Assembly: GCA_014804005.1 (NCBI GenBank)
Contig: JAAVAP010000013.1
Span: 324,302 to 388,301, forward strand
From: Treponema sp.
GTDB lineage: Bacteria > Spirochaetota > Spirochaetia > Treponematales > Treponemataceae
Direction: 5' to 3'
Length of the DNA stretch: 64,000 bases
The notes below the pieces were generated by a model that saw only the letters and a program-made list of their open reading frames with translations, was not told the DNA's origin and did not search any database. Positions 35,675 through 45,300 of this stretch are shown piece after piece. Every line of letters starts with the position of its first letter. Within the stretch, counting starts at the first letter, position 1. Position numbers and translations under genes: made by a program.

Positions 35675-36385
35675 ATGGGCGTACAAGAAAATCTTGCGAA
35701 AATAAAAAGCGAAATTGACTCGATTTCAAAGCAATGCGGACGCGAAGGAAAAGTGAAGCTTGTCGCCGTGAGTAAATTTCATCCGGCATCCAGCGTGCTC
35801 GAAGCGGCAGAGGCGGGGCAAATTCTCTTCGGCGAAAACCGCGTTCAGGAAGCCTCGGAAAAATTCGACGAGGTTGCGAAAAAATTTCCAGCCGTCCGGC
35901 TTCACATAATCGGGCATCTTCAGCGAAACAAAGTGAAGGAAGCCGTTCGGATCGCGTCCTGCATTCAAAGCGTAGATCGCGCGGAAATCATTGACGAAAT
36001 TGAAAAACGCTGCGCCGAAATAGGAAAGGAAATCGAAATCCTTTTCGAATATCATACGGGAGAAGAGTCGAAATCGGGATTTGAAAGCGATGATGAAATT
36101 CGCGCCGCGCTTGGAAAATTTTCCGACGGAAAATATCCGCACATAAAAGTGCGCGGCTTTATGACGATGGCTCCGTTCACCGAAGACGAAAGCGCAATCC
36201 GCGCTTCGTTCAAAAAACTGCGCGAACTTTCCATTTCAATGCAAAGCGAATTTCCGCAATTCGACTTGAAAGAACTTTCCATGGGAATGAGCGGCGACTT
36301 TAAAATCGCGATCGAGGAAGGCTCTACGATGGTAAGGGTGGGAACTGCGATTTTCGGCGAAAGGAATACTGGGAACTACCAATGA
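35675..36385 (+). CDS. PLP homeostasis protein, YggS/PROSC family
   Basis: A 236-residue PLP-binding protein of the alanine-racemase-like fold. VKLVAVSKFHP holds the PLP lysine, FGENRVQEA and LHIIGHLQRNK are family signatures, and ELSMGMSGDF ends the barrel. It buffers intracellular PLP. The stop overlaps the next ATG (ATGA). Confidence 0.93.
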   Translation: MGVQENLAKIKSEIDSISKQCGREGKVKLVAVSKFHPASSVLEAAEAGQILFGENRVQEASEKFDEVAKKFPAVRLHIIGHLQRNKVKEAVRIASCIQSVDRAEIIDEIEKRCAEIGKEIEILFEYHTGEESKSGFESDDEIRAALGKFSDGKYPHIKVRGFMTMAPFTEDESAIRASFKKLRELSISMQSEFPQFDLKELSMGMSGDFKIAIEEGSTMVRVGTAIFGERNTGNYQ

Positions 36386-36888
36386 GAAAAATCGCCTTGC
36401 TTGTTTTGATTTTTTCATGCGTCTCGCTCTTTCCGCTCGCGGCCGACGATTTTACCGTGGAAGGCGCAGAACCTTACGACACAAAAGCCACACCGCAATG
36501 GCTAAAGGACATGCGTCGCGGAGAAATCATAACGCTCGGCTCATGGCCTTTCACGCTGCTTTTGACCGCGTTCGGATTTTCGCTCGGGGAATGCTTTTCA
36601 CACAATTTCGATTCATCTTACATAAAGAATCCGTTCGTGCTGTCAGGCAGCGACTACAGCCGTTCCGAAACAACCCGAATCCTGCTTACGTCGCTCGGCG
36701 TGAGCGTGGGCGTGGGCGTTGCGGACTTGGTGGTGAACATCGTGCGGCGAAAAAAGGCCGGAAAAAAAAACGACTCGCAACAAGTGGACAACATCACGAT
36801 AATTCCGCTCGAGGGAGGAAGAAATTTTATTCTTCAGGAAAAAGATTCAGAAATAATTTTCGGGAATTTGGAAAGTGCCGTCTTTTAG
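36382..36888 (+). CDS. Hypothetical membrane protein
   Basis: 168 residues, not recognised. A signal peptide (RKIALLVLIFSCVSLFPLAA) is followed by two hydrophobic segments (ITLGSWPFTLLLTAFGFSL and ILLTSLGVSVGVGVADLVVNI). It sits between yggS and rluD with overlaps of 4 and 14 bases, so it belongs to a tight operon. Confidence 0.75.
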   Translation: MRKIALLVLIFSCVSLFPLAADDFTVEGAEPYDTKATPQWLKDMRRGEIITLGSWPFTLLLTAFGFSLGECFSHNFDSSYIKNPFVLSGSDYSRSETTRILLTSLGVSVGVGVADLVVNIVRRKKAGKKNDSQQVDNITIIPLEGGRNFILQEKDSEIIFGNLESAVF

Positions 36889-37939
36889 CCAAAAAGTTCC
36901 AGACGATTTTACGGGAACGGAACGAATCGACAAATACATAGCCTCGCTTCCGAACGGATTCAACCGCTCGAAATTAAAAAGCGGAATTCAGGAAATTCTC
37001 GTGAACGGAAACAAATCCAAACTTTCTGGAAAAATTCGCGCCGGCGACCAAATTGAAATCCAATGGGAAGACAACATTCCTGACAACATCGAGCCTGAAA
37101 ACATTCCGCTGCGAATAATTTTTGAAAATGACGATGTGTGCGTAGTGAACAAAGAGCAGGGAATGGTAACTCATCCTGCGGCGGGAAACTGGAGCGGAAC
37201 TCTCGTAAACGCGCTGCTTTTCCATTTCGGAATGGCCGCAATCAAGCAGGCGAACGAAGGAAGCGAGCAGGAAATCCAAGAACGCCGTCGCCCGGGAATC
37301 GTGCACCGTCTCGACAAGGACACGAGCGGAGTCATCATCACGGCGAAGCACCGCGCCGCAGAAGAATATTTATCGCAAGAATTCAAAAATCGCAACGTGC
37401 AAAAAGAATATGCTTTGATCGTGCGAGGCTGCCCGCCAAAACGCGACGGCGTAATCGACACGCTAATCGTGCGCGACGGCGCGGACAGAAAACGTTTCAA
37501 GGCCGTGGACGAAAACGCGGCGAAAAATTTGCGATTCGGCGAGGACGTTGAACGCTTTGAACGCCGAAACCTGCCGCAAGGAAAAAGAGCGGTAACGCTT
37601 TATCACGTCGTTGCGATTTATTCGAACTACACTTTGATTCGCGCTAGGCTTCTCACGGGACGCACGCACCAAATTCGCGTCCACATGAAATATTTGGGAT
37701 GCCCGGTTTTGGGCGACCCGATTTATTCGAAAAAAGACAGCCTTTTTCCCGACGCGCAGATGATGCTTCATTCGCGGCTTTTGAAAATCCGTCTGCCGGG
37801 CGAAGAAAATTTTGCGATATTCAAGGCCGCGATTCCCGAACGCTTTAAAAAAATGATTGCGATTTTAAGGGAAAAATTTCCGCGCGAATATTGTTCAAGG
37901 GGAATAAAAATCAAAGAAGAAAATCTAGAAAAATCGTAA
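36875..37939 (+). CDS. Large-subunit pseudouridine synthase, RluD type
   Basis: A 354-residue RluA-family enzyme. An S4-like RNA-binding domain (RIDKYIASL...) precedes the catalytic domain with HRLDKDTSG (D147). LLTGRTHQIRVHM is the second family motif. It isomerises uridines in 23S rRNA helix 69 if it is RluD; the exact site is inferred from domain layout. GTG start inside the upstream gene. Confidence 0.9.
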   Translation: MPSFSQKVPDDFTGTERIDKYIASLPNGFNRSKLKSGIQEILVNGNKSKLSGKIRAGDQIEIQWEDNIPDNIEPENIPLRIIFENDDVCVVNKEQGMVTHPAAGNWSGTLVNALLFHFGMAAIKQANEGSEQEIQERRRPGIVHRLDKDTSGVIITAKHRAAEEYLSQEFKNRNVQKEYALIVRGCPPKRDGVIDTLIVRDGADRKRFKAVDENAAKNLRFGEDVERFERRNLPQGKRAVTLYHVVAIYSNYTLIRARLLTGRTHQIRVHMKYLGCPVLGDPIYSKKDSLFPDAQMMLHSRLLKIRLPGEENFAIFKAAIPERFKKMIAILREKFPREYCSRGIKIKEENLEKS

Positions 37940-38047
37940 ACCTGTGCGCTTTTGTGTAAATTTTGTGCGAAAAAGTGCTCAAGTTTATACAGCTTTTAGG
38001 TTTTATCGCAATGGAATCTGACGCGATTTTTTTTACGAGGAAAGCCA

Positions 38048-38815
38048 ATGACGCACGTAAAAATAATTCATGAGCCGAATGCGCTCGAGCCTTTTTTGGT
38101 TTTGGAAAAGCCCGCAGGCGTTCCGAGCGCGCCGCTTTTCGCAGGCGACACGCAAAACGCGCTTTTCGAGGCGGAAACGCTTTTTCCGCAGATTCGTTCC
38201 GTTCACGGAAAAAAGGAAATCGAAGCGGGGCTTTTACACAGAATCGACACGCAGACGCGCGGGCTTCTTTTGCTCGCCGCAAGCCAGGAATTCTACGACC
38301 ATATTATTTTATCGCAAGAGCGCGGCGAGTTCGTAAAGACATATTTTGCCGAATGCGCTTGCGATAAGGAAAACGCTGCGAAACTCGGCGGCTTTCCTTT
38401 CATGCCAGAAATTTGCGATACGAATTTCGGGCAATCGCAAACAGTTTCGTCGTACTTCAGATTTTACGGCGAGGGCAGAAGGGAAGTGCGCCCTGTGCTT
38501 GAAGGTGGCTCGAAATTTGCGATAAAAAAACTTGGCGCGAAAGAGACTTATTCCACAAAAATCGAAATTTTAAGTTGTGATAAAAAATCCGCGAAAATAA
38601 AATGCAGGATTGAAAAAGGATTCCGCCATCAAGTTCGATGCCATTTGGCATGGCTCGGCTTTCCGGTCGTGGGCGACGCGATTTACAACCATGATTTTCG
38701 CTCGCGCGGAAAGGAAGGGCAAATGCGCTTTTTCGCGGCAGGACTTGAATTCCCCGACTTGCATTCGCGGAAAGTGTTTAAGTTTGAAATGGATATATCT
38801 GCTTACACGTTTTAA
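38048..38815 (+). CDS. Second RluA-family pseudouridine synthase, no S4 domain
   Basis: 255 residues. HRIDTQTRG (D67) is the catalytic motif and GFRHQVRCHLAWLGFPVVGD the second. It lacks the S4 domain and has a divergent motif (T-R-G in place of T-S-G), so the target RNA is uncertain. GAGGAAA precedes the ATG. Lies 108 bases after rluD. Confidence 0.87.
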   Translation: MTHVKIIHEPNALEPFLVLEKPAGVPSAPLFAGDTQNALFEAETLFPQIRSVHGKKEIEAGLLHRIDTQTRGLLLLAASQEFYDHIILSQERGEFVKTYFAECACDKENAAKLGGFPFMPEICDTNFGQSQTVSSYFRFYGEGRREVRPVLEGGSKFAIKKLGAKETYSTKIEILSCDKKSAKIKCRIEKGFRHQVRCHLAWLGFPVVGDAIYNHDFRSRGKEGQMRFFAAGLEFPDLHSRKVFKFEMDISAYTF

Positions 38816-38836
38816 AACTTATAAAGGAGATGGAAG

Positions 38837-39031
38837 GTGAAGATTCCTGAAGCATTGGACTTGTCCAAGGATTATTCCGACGATGAAATCGTAGACATCG
38901 AAGAGGCGTTGCAGGACGCATGCCTAGACTACGGTTTCGTATTAGGTGAGCCGAACGACCAATGCGCTTTTTGGGAGGAAATTTGCGATAAATGGCAGGA
39001 CGCGATGGACCCTCGGGATGCACTTGGCTGA
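38837..39031 (+). CDS. Small acidic protein
   Basis: 64 residues, unknown function. Acidic, with DDEIVDIEEALQDACLDYG and three cysteines, no membrane segment. A strong AAAGGAGA lies before the GTG start, which supports a real gene. Probably co-transcribed with the pseudouridine synthase 21 bases upstream. Confidence 0.6.
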   Translation: MKIPEALDLSKDYSDDEIVDIEEALQDACLDYGFVLGEPNDQCAFWEEICDKWQDAMDPRDALG

Positions 39032-39100
39032 CCATAATTTTCTTGCATCTTTTTTCAACTTCGTGTGTTCGAAGTATTGTCTTGTATTATAAGAAATTAG

Positions 39101-40735
39101 TTATTTATCAAATATTGTTATATAAGTTAGCGGTACTGCCAAAACCTGCTGTCCGTCTGGGGATTTTCCTGTTTCAAACACCGACTTCCAAAATTCAAGG
39201 CTCTGCTTGGTGGCAAATATAGTTTCGGAAAGATTTCTGTCTATCCACAAAGGAAGTCCTGCAATCCTTTTGACATAATTTGTTATATGTTCCCATAACT
39301 GCTCGTCGAATTCAATCTTGAAATAGTTTTTGACCATCTCATCTTTGCGTTTTCCAATGATAGTAAAATAATAATTCACAATATCCTTGAGAACAGCAAG
39401 CCAGCAATACATAACCTCTCTCTTGCTGTATCTGAAACAAGCAAGATGGGCATCAGAAATATTGTTTCCTTTACCATTCGCAATTTTGCTTTCAATCTGC
39501 GCCGTTTCCATTGAAGAATCGAATTTCCCGATATACATATTGTCTGCAATGATGTTCTGTAATCTTGTAAGCTGACGTAGTTCTATAAATCTAGGATTAT
39601 TCTCATTTTCCAAAGTCTCTGATACAAAACGTTTTGTATCGATAAAGAAAGACAAAAAAGTTGAATTATAAGCATCGTATGAAATAGGCAAATTTTTTCC
39701 TCGTCCGTCAAAATCGATAAACTGCAAAAGTTTGTTGTCGGCGTTTTTGGCTACAAGGTTTCTTTGGTTGTCGATTATGCACGCCTTTAATTTTGAATCA
39801 TTTGCAAAGTAATTCAATAAATCTGTTTCACTGAATTTAAACTCATCGGCTTTAAGATTGTGCGCGTTTTGATATTTTTCAACCATATCCTGATAAACGC
39901 GGCTGTTCAACTGTATGAGAATATTTTTATCGAACTCAATCTGTTTCAGTTCTTTTCCAGCCCTTTGATTTGTCAGCAGCAGTTCGTTTTTATCGTAATC
40001 AATGAAGAGTCGCATAAAAAGTTTGTTTGCGCCAAGTGCTATTTGAGCCGCTGATTTATGCTGTCCATCAAAAATGTAAACCTTGTTTTCATCGGCATTT
40101 ATTCTTGCAAGAGAAATTTGCAGTTGAGGTCTGCGCTCATAAAATTCTTTTATCAATTTTTCGACCGAAGAATTGATGGAACGAGGATTTATAAAGTCAT
40201 CGTGATAGCAATATTCAACAGGAACTTCAATGAAAACGCTCTTAACGCCACTCAATTTGTCTGTAAATATAGGAAGCTCGTAAATTCTATTGTCGTTCAA
40301 TTCCGCGAGAGAATACTTGAACACATCTCCTTCGATTTTATATTTCAACGAATGTTTCGAACCACCTATTTTTTCAAGCAAGTCGCCCAAATTTGCATTG
40401 GTATGGGTAGGGGAATAGTTTTCAGGGTGTTCGGAATACTTTGTTTTAAATTCATCCTGCAAATCTCTAATTTTGTAAATTGCCCTTGCCACATTTAGAT
40501 TTGAAGCACCTTTTGAACAGTTGCAAGATTTATGAGCAAGGGCGAAGTTCGTTTCAGTGTCTTTTCCGTTGCTTGCAAGCGGAACTATATGGTCGATATC
40601 GAGACTTTCATTGTGAAGTTCCAAGTCAATCGCTTTCTGACAAATGAAACATTTTCCTTGTTGTTGTTCAAAAAGACGTTTTACGAGATTGTATCTTTCT
40701 TCTTTTGAAAGACTGTCCAAAAACGGAGAGTGCAT
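39101..40735 (-). CDS. HNH endonuclease fused to DGQH (DndB/ParB-like) domain
   Basis: A 544-residue fusion. The N-terminal HNH/zinc domain has C29-x2-C32, D48-H49 (DIDHIVPL) and C71-x-C73. The centre carries IFDGQHKSAA (223-226), the D-G-Q-H motif shared by DndB/DGQHR and ParB-like nuclease-regulating proteins. The C-terminal 250 residues are not recognised. The gene is AT-rich next to its neighbours and ends a stretch bordered by a tRNA-Leu gene, both signs of transfer. GAGGTG precedes the ATG. Likely a defence or DNA-processing enzyme; the substrate is unknown. Confidence 0.8.
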   Translation of the reverse strand: MHSPFLDSLSKEERYNLVKRLFEQQQGKCFICQKAIDLELHNESLDIDHIVPLASNGKDTETNFALAHKSCNCSKGASNLNVARAIYKIRDLQDEFKTKYSEHPENYSPTHTNANLGDLLEKIGGSKHSLKYKIEGDVFKYSLAELNDNRIYELPIFTDKLSGVKSVFIEVPVEYCYHDDFINPRSINSSVEKLIKEFYERRPQLQISLARINADENKVYIFDGQHKSAAQIALGANKLFMRLFIDYDKNELLLTNQRAGKELKQIEFDKNILIQLNSRVYQDMVEKYQNAHNLKADEFKFSETDLLNYFANDSKLKACIIDNQRNLVAKNADNKLLQFIDFDGRGKNLPISYDAYNSTFLSFFIDTKRFVSETLENENNPRFIELRQLTRLQNIIADNMYIGKFDSSMETAQIESKIANGKGNNISDAHLACFRYSKREVMYCWLAVLKDIVNYYFTIIGKRKDEMVKNYFKIEFDEQLWEHITNYVKRIAGLPLWIDRNLSETIFATKQSLEFWKSVFETGKSPDGQQVLAVPLTYITIFDK

Positions 40736-40788
40736 AACACCTCTATTACTATTTCATTTTAAACCATTTTTCGCGCGTTTGCAATAGT

Positions 40789-40872
40789 TACCCGAAGAGA
40801 GACTCGAACTCTCACAGGATTGCTCCCACTAGGACCTGAACCTAGCGCGTCTACCAATTCCGCCATCCGGGC
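40789..40872 (-). tRNA. tRNA-Leu (CAG)
   Basis: The acceptor GCCCGGA pairs with TTCGGGT through two G-U pairs. Anticodon arm CTAGG-TTCAGGT-CCTAG gives CAG, and a long variable arm marks a class II tRNA. Discriminator A; no CCA encoded. Confidence 0.95.
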
Positions 40873-40886
40873 TTTTAAGCAAAACA

Positions 40887-40915
40887 ATTCTATCAAAATT
40901 TGCGATTTTGGTCAA
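40887..40915 (-). promoter_or_regulatory. Promoter of tRNA-Leu (CAG)
   Basis: On the minus strand TTGACC (40910-40915), 17 bases and TAGAAT (40887-40892), 15 bases before the tRNA. Confidence 0.7.
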
Positions 40916-40943
40916 GTGCCTTTTCGAATTGGAGCGTTGCTTG

Positions 40944-41339
40944 TCAATTCAAAACGCATTTCATAAGCCCTGCTATTATTCCGAGCAGGGCGCAAAGCGT
41001 TACGGCATAAATCCAAGCGGGCAGACTTCCGTCAACACGGTTTTTCGAGCCGGACGCGCTCTGGGAAGAATGTTTTTTGTGAAAGAAAAAATGGCCTTTT
41101 TTTTCGGAGACGTTCCGCGCCTGCTCGATTGTGGAAAAGGATGCAATGCCACCTTTGTCTTTGCCGGCGTATCCGCAAGAAGGGCAGCCGTTCACAAAGG
41201 CGTTGGACGAGCCTGTCTTTCCGCAGACTGGGCATCGCACCGAGGAAAAGAAGCGTCCGCATTTTTTGCAAAAACGCGCGTTTTGCAAGACTTCCGCGCC
41301 GCAATTTTCGCAAAAGAATTTAGCCTGCTTTTTCTGCAT
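40944..41339 (-). CDS. Double zinc-ribbon protein with C-terminal membrane anchor
   Basis: 131 residues from the ATG at 41339. Two zinc ribbons follow one another: CENCG...CKKCG and CPVCG...CPSCG. A charged linker leads to a single C-terminal membrane helix (WIYAVTLCALLGIIAGLM). Function unknown. The start overlaps the upstream stop (ATGA), so it is coupled to the secreted protein gene. Confidence 0.78.
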   Translation of the reverse strand: MQKKQAKFFCENCGAEVLQNARFCKKCGRFFSSVRCPVCGKTGSSNAFVNGCPSCGYAGKDKGGIASFSTIEQARNVSEKKGHFFFHKKHSSQSASGSKNRVDGSLPAWIYAVTLCALLGIIAGLMKCVLN

Positions 41340-42358
41340 CACTCGGTTCCCATGTTGTTCACATAGTAGCGGTAGATTCTCCAAATTCCGTCGCGCTGGC
41401 GCACATAGTAGACATATTCTTTTTTCTCGCTGAAATTCTGATATTTGAACCATTCATAGACTGTCACAGTTCCTTCCGTCTGCGAATAGTTCGTGCGCTT
41501 TATTTCGAAGCGTTCGGGAACGGCCACGATGTCGGAGTCAATCCTGTCGGACATAAGTTCCGCCTTGTAGTCCGCGAGCATTCTCTCACCTTCTTCCGCC
41601 GAGGCGGCCACGAATCGGCGATTTCGCTGAGAGTCCGCTCTGAACATCGACTCAAGGTCAACGTATAGGAAAAACTGGTCCCAAAGCGACTTTTGCCGCG
41701 CAACGATTGTCTGTTCCACAACTTTGTCGGGCGAAATAGGCTCGGGGCGCAGAATTTCCACAGTGCTTTCCTTGACAGGAATCATCGCGGAAGACGCCGC
41801 CGAAGGAGCGGGGCGCAGTTCAAGCATCAGACGGTTTGATTTCAGTTCCAAATATTTCGACTTGTAAAGTTCGGGATAAAAACGCATTTCCAAATAGTAC
41901 ACGCCAGGATCGTCGAATTTAAGATACTCCTTGGCGTTTTCCACGAACGAATATTCTTCTCCCGGCTCGAGCGCGATTTCGCGAAAATAGACAGTGCAGT
42001 TTTTCGTGCGCCGTTCGATTATTTCGTCCGTCTGCTCAAGCTGAGTGTTTCGGACGGTGAAAGCCGAAAAATCCACGCTGAACATTCGGTCGTCGGCAAG
42101 CTTAAAGCGCAGAGTTTCAGGTCCGGAATTTTTTATCGTTATGTGGACATCTATCGGATTTCCCTCGACGTTATTTGGATAATAAATCGTTCTGTCGTAA
42201 AAACGGACAGAAACGTCCGCCGCCGAATAGTCTTGCGCTTTTTGCGGCGCACCTTCTGAATTTTGTGCCGAAAGGCTATTGGAAAAAATGCATAAAAATG
42301 CTACAATGCTTGCGATAATGGAACGTTTCAACTTTGACCCCCGAAAAGAAGTTTGCAT
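41339..42358 (-). CDS. Secreted beta-rich protein of unknown function
   Basis: 339 residues. A signal peptide (KRSIIASIVAFLCIFSNSLSA) is followed by a beta-sandwich segment that resembles an intracellular-proteinase-inhibitor-like domain (PIDVHITIKNSGPETLRFKL...). The C-terminal part (ERFEIKRTNYSQTEGTVTVYEWFKYQ...YVRQRDGIWRIYRYYV) looks like a small NTF2-type domain. A TTG at 42331 with GGGGG upstream is an alternative start. Divergent from mfd. Confidence 0.72.
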   Translation of the reverse strand: MQTSFRGSKLKRSIIASIVAFLCIFSNSLSAQNSEGAPQKAQDYSAADVSVRFYDRTIYYPNNVEGNPIDVHITIKNSGPETLRFKLADDRMFSVDFSAFTVRNTQLEQTDEIIERRTKNCTVYFREIALEPGEEYSFVENAKEYLKFDDPGVYYLEMRFYPELYKSKYLELKSNRLMLELRPAPSAASSAMIPVKESTVEILRPEPISPDKVVEQTIVARQKSLWDQFFLYVDLESMFRADSQRNRRFVAASAEEGERMLADYKAELMSDRIDSDIVAVPERFEIKRTNYSQTEGTVTVYEWFKYQNFSEKKEYVYYVRQRDGIWRIYRYYVNNMGTE

Positions 42359-42379
42359 TCTTATTATCGGAAAAAAGCC

Positions 42380-45300
42380 ATGAATACATTAGACGCAAAT
42401 TTTCTGAACCAAAAGTTAAAAAAATGGCAGGAAATGAATTCTGCCGCGCAAGATATTTGCGATAAAAAAATTTCTCTTCCAGCGCAAGTTGAAGGGCTGT
42501 GCGGCGCGCTGCCTTCGTTTTTTGTATCGCAATTTGTCGCAAAAAAAATATCGCAAAAAATTATCGCAACCCAATACGGCTCAAGCGAGGACTTGGCGCG
42601 AAGCCTCGATTTCCTTGCGATTGCCCCGAGCGAAAAAGACGTGCTTGAAATATCGCAAGATTTGAAAAGCGCGATTCCCGACGCGCGGATTTTTCAAATG
42701 CCGTGGTGGGGAACGATTCCATATCGCGCGATGGGAAAAGGAAGCGCGGTTTTCGGCGAGCGCGCGGCGTTCCTTGCAAAGTTATCGCAGGCGGAAAATT
42801 CTTTCGCAAATAAAGCGCCTCGAATTTTTATCGCAAGCCAAAGAGCGTTTCTTTCGCCGCTTCCAAACCCTGAAAGCGTGGCGCGCCTTGCGATAGCTTT
42901 GAAAAAAGGGCAGAGCATCGAAACAGAAACATTGAGCGCGCGCCTATCGCAAATCGGCTACACGCGAGTTCCAAAAGTGAGCGTTCCAGGCGAATTCGCA
43001 TTGCGCGGCGAAGTGCTCGACATTTTCGCGCCGTCCGAGAACGACGCTTTCCGAATCACGCTCGATTTCGACAAAATCGAAAAAATAAAGACTTTTTCCG
43101 CGGAAACTCAGTCCACGATTTCAAGCGTCGAAAAAATCCTCGTTCCGCCGATGAAGGAAGTTTTGTTTGACGAAAGTACCGTCGCGCGTTTGAGAAAAAA
43201 AATCGAAGAATACGAACGAAACGCCATCGGTGGCGAAAACCTAGAAAATACATCAAACTGTCTGCAAAAAGATACTAAAAGTGCAAAAAATGGCACATCT
43301 TTAGAAAGTTTTAAGAAAGACAGCGGAGAGAAAAAAGTTTTTTTGTCTTTTACGGAAAAAGCGCGTGAAGTCCTTGAAGAAAGGCTTTGCGAACTTGAAA
43401 TCTCGGGAAGCGCGGCGGGCGAGGAACTTTTTTATCCTGTTTTGTTCGACGAAAAATATTCGCTTTTGGATTACATCGGAAAAAATTCGACGGTTTTTTA
43501 TTACGACTACGACAGGCAAAAAAATGCGATGGGCGCGTTGCAAAGGGAGTTCGACGCGACATACAAAAAGGCGAGGGTGGAAGAGCCAGTTTTTCCGCCT
43601 TTTATGACGCTTTTCGATTTCGATGAAATTTTATCGCAACACGAAAGCTCGATTTTTTTCAGGACGCTTCACAGCGAAAATTTGGATGAAGCCGGGGAAA
43701 ATCTTATCGCAAGCGATTCGAATGAAAATGCTGAAGGCGGAAAATCCGCCTTTCAAAAAAGCCAAGTGCGGCTTTCCTTCCAATCGCAAAATTCGCAGAG
43801 TTTTTTTGGAAACATAAATTATCTTAAAGAGCAGCTTTCAAGGCTGAAAGGCGAGGGCTACGCGATTTTCATTTTTTGCGATAACGAAAATCAGGCGCAA
43901 AGAATATCGCAAATTTTGGGCGATGAAATTCTATCGCAAGAAAAAGGCGCAGAAAATTCTGGCGAAATAATTCTCATTCCGCAGGCGATTTCGCAAGGCT
44001 TTTCTATCGCAAGTGAAAAGATTCTCGTAATACAGGAAAACGAGATTTTCGGCAGGCGAAAGCGTGTTCCGAAGTCAATTCACAGCGCGAAAAGCCGCGC
44101 CATCGACACGTTCGTTGAACTGAATCCCGGCGACTACGTTGTGCATGCGAATTACGGCATCGGGCTTTTCAAGGGAATTGAGCGCGTGAAGTCGGCAGGG
44201 CAGGAGCGCGACTATATAAAATTGGAATATGCCGACGAGGACATCGCGTTCGTTCCAATCGAGCAGGCGAATTTGGTGCAACGTTACATCGGCAACGAGG
44301 GCGAAAAGCCGAGGCTCGACAGGATTGGAAGCAAGGCGTGGGAAAACCGAAAGAACCGCGTAAAGCAGGCGGTGGAAGAGCTTGCGCAAAAGCTCATCGA
44401 CTTGTATTCGCGCAGAAAGGCTTCGCGCGGATTCGCGTTTCCCAAGGACAACGAATGGCAAGCGGCGTTCGAGGCGGCGTTTCCTTACGAGGACACCGCC
44501 GACCAAATCACCGTAACGCAGGAAATTAAGGAAGACATGGAGCGCGACGTTCCTATGGACCGCCTGATTTGTGGCGACGTGGGCTACGGCAAGACCGAAA
44601 TTGCGATGCGGGCGGCGTTCAAGGCGGTGCTCGGCGGAAAGCAGGTGGCGTTCATGGCTCCCACGACGATTTTGGCGGAGCAGCACTACGAAACTTGCCT
44701 TGAGCGTTTTAAGAATTTTCCAGTCACGATAAAAGTTCTCTCGCGCTTCGTTTCCGCATCGGAACAAAAGAAAACGCTCGAAAGTCTTAAAAGCGGCGGC
44801 GTTGACATTCTCGTTGGCACGCACAGGATAATTCAAAAGGACGTGCAGTTCAAAAATCTCGGCCTTATGATAATTGATGAGGAGCAGAGATTCGGCGTGA
44901 AGGACAAGGAGCGGCTCAAGGTGATGAAAAACAACATCGACTGCCTTGCGATGAGCGCGACTCCGATTCCGCGCACGCTCCACATGAGCTTTTTGAAAAT
45001 CCGCGACATGAGCCTCCTTACAACGCCTCCTCAAAATCGCCAGGCGATCGAAACCGTAATCGATCCTTACGACGACGAGCGCGTGGCGAAGGCGATTCGG
45101 CTTGAAGTGGAACGGGGAGGGCAGGTTTTCTTTTTGCACAACCGCGTGGAAACGCTTGAGGAAACGCGCCGGCATCTCGAGCAGGTTGTCCCTGAAATGA
45201 CCGTGGACATCGCGCATGGACAAATGTCGAGCGACGAGCTTGACGACATTTTCCGCAGGTTCAAGCTTGGCGGATTCCATGTGCTCGTTTCCACGACGAT

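Noticed and set aside
39101..40735. Homing endonuclease reading of the HNH gene
   Set aside because: No intron or intein context; the DGQH domain points to a defence or DNA-modification role instead.
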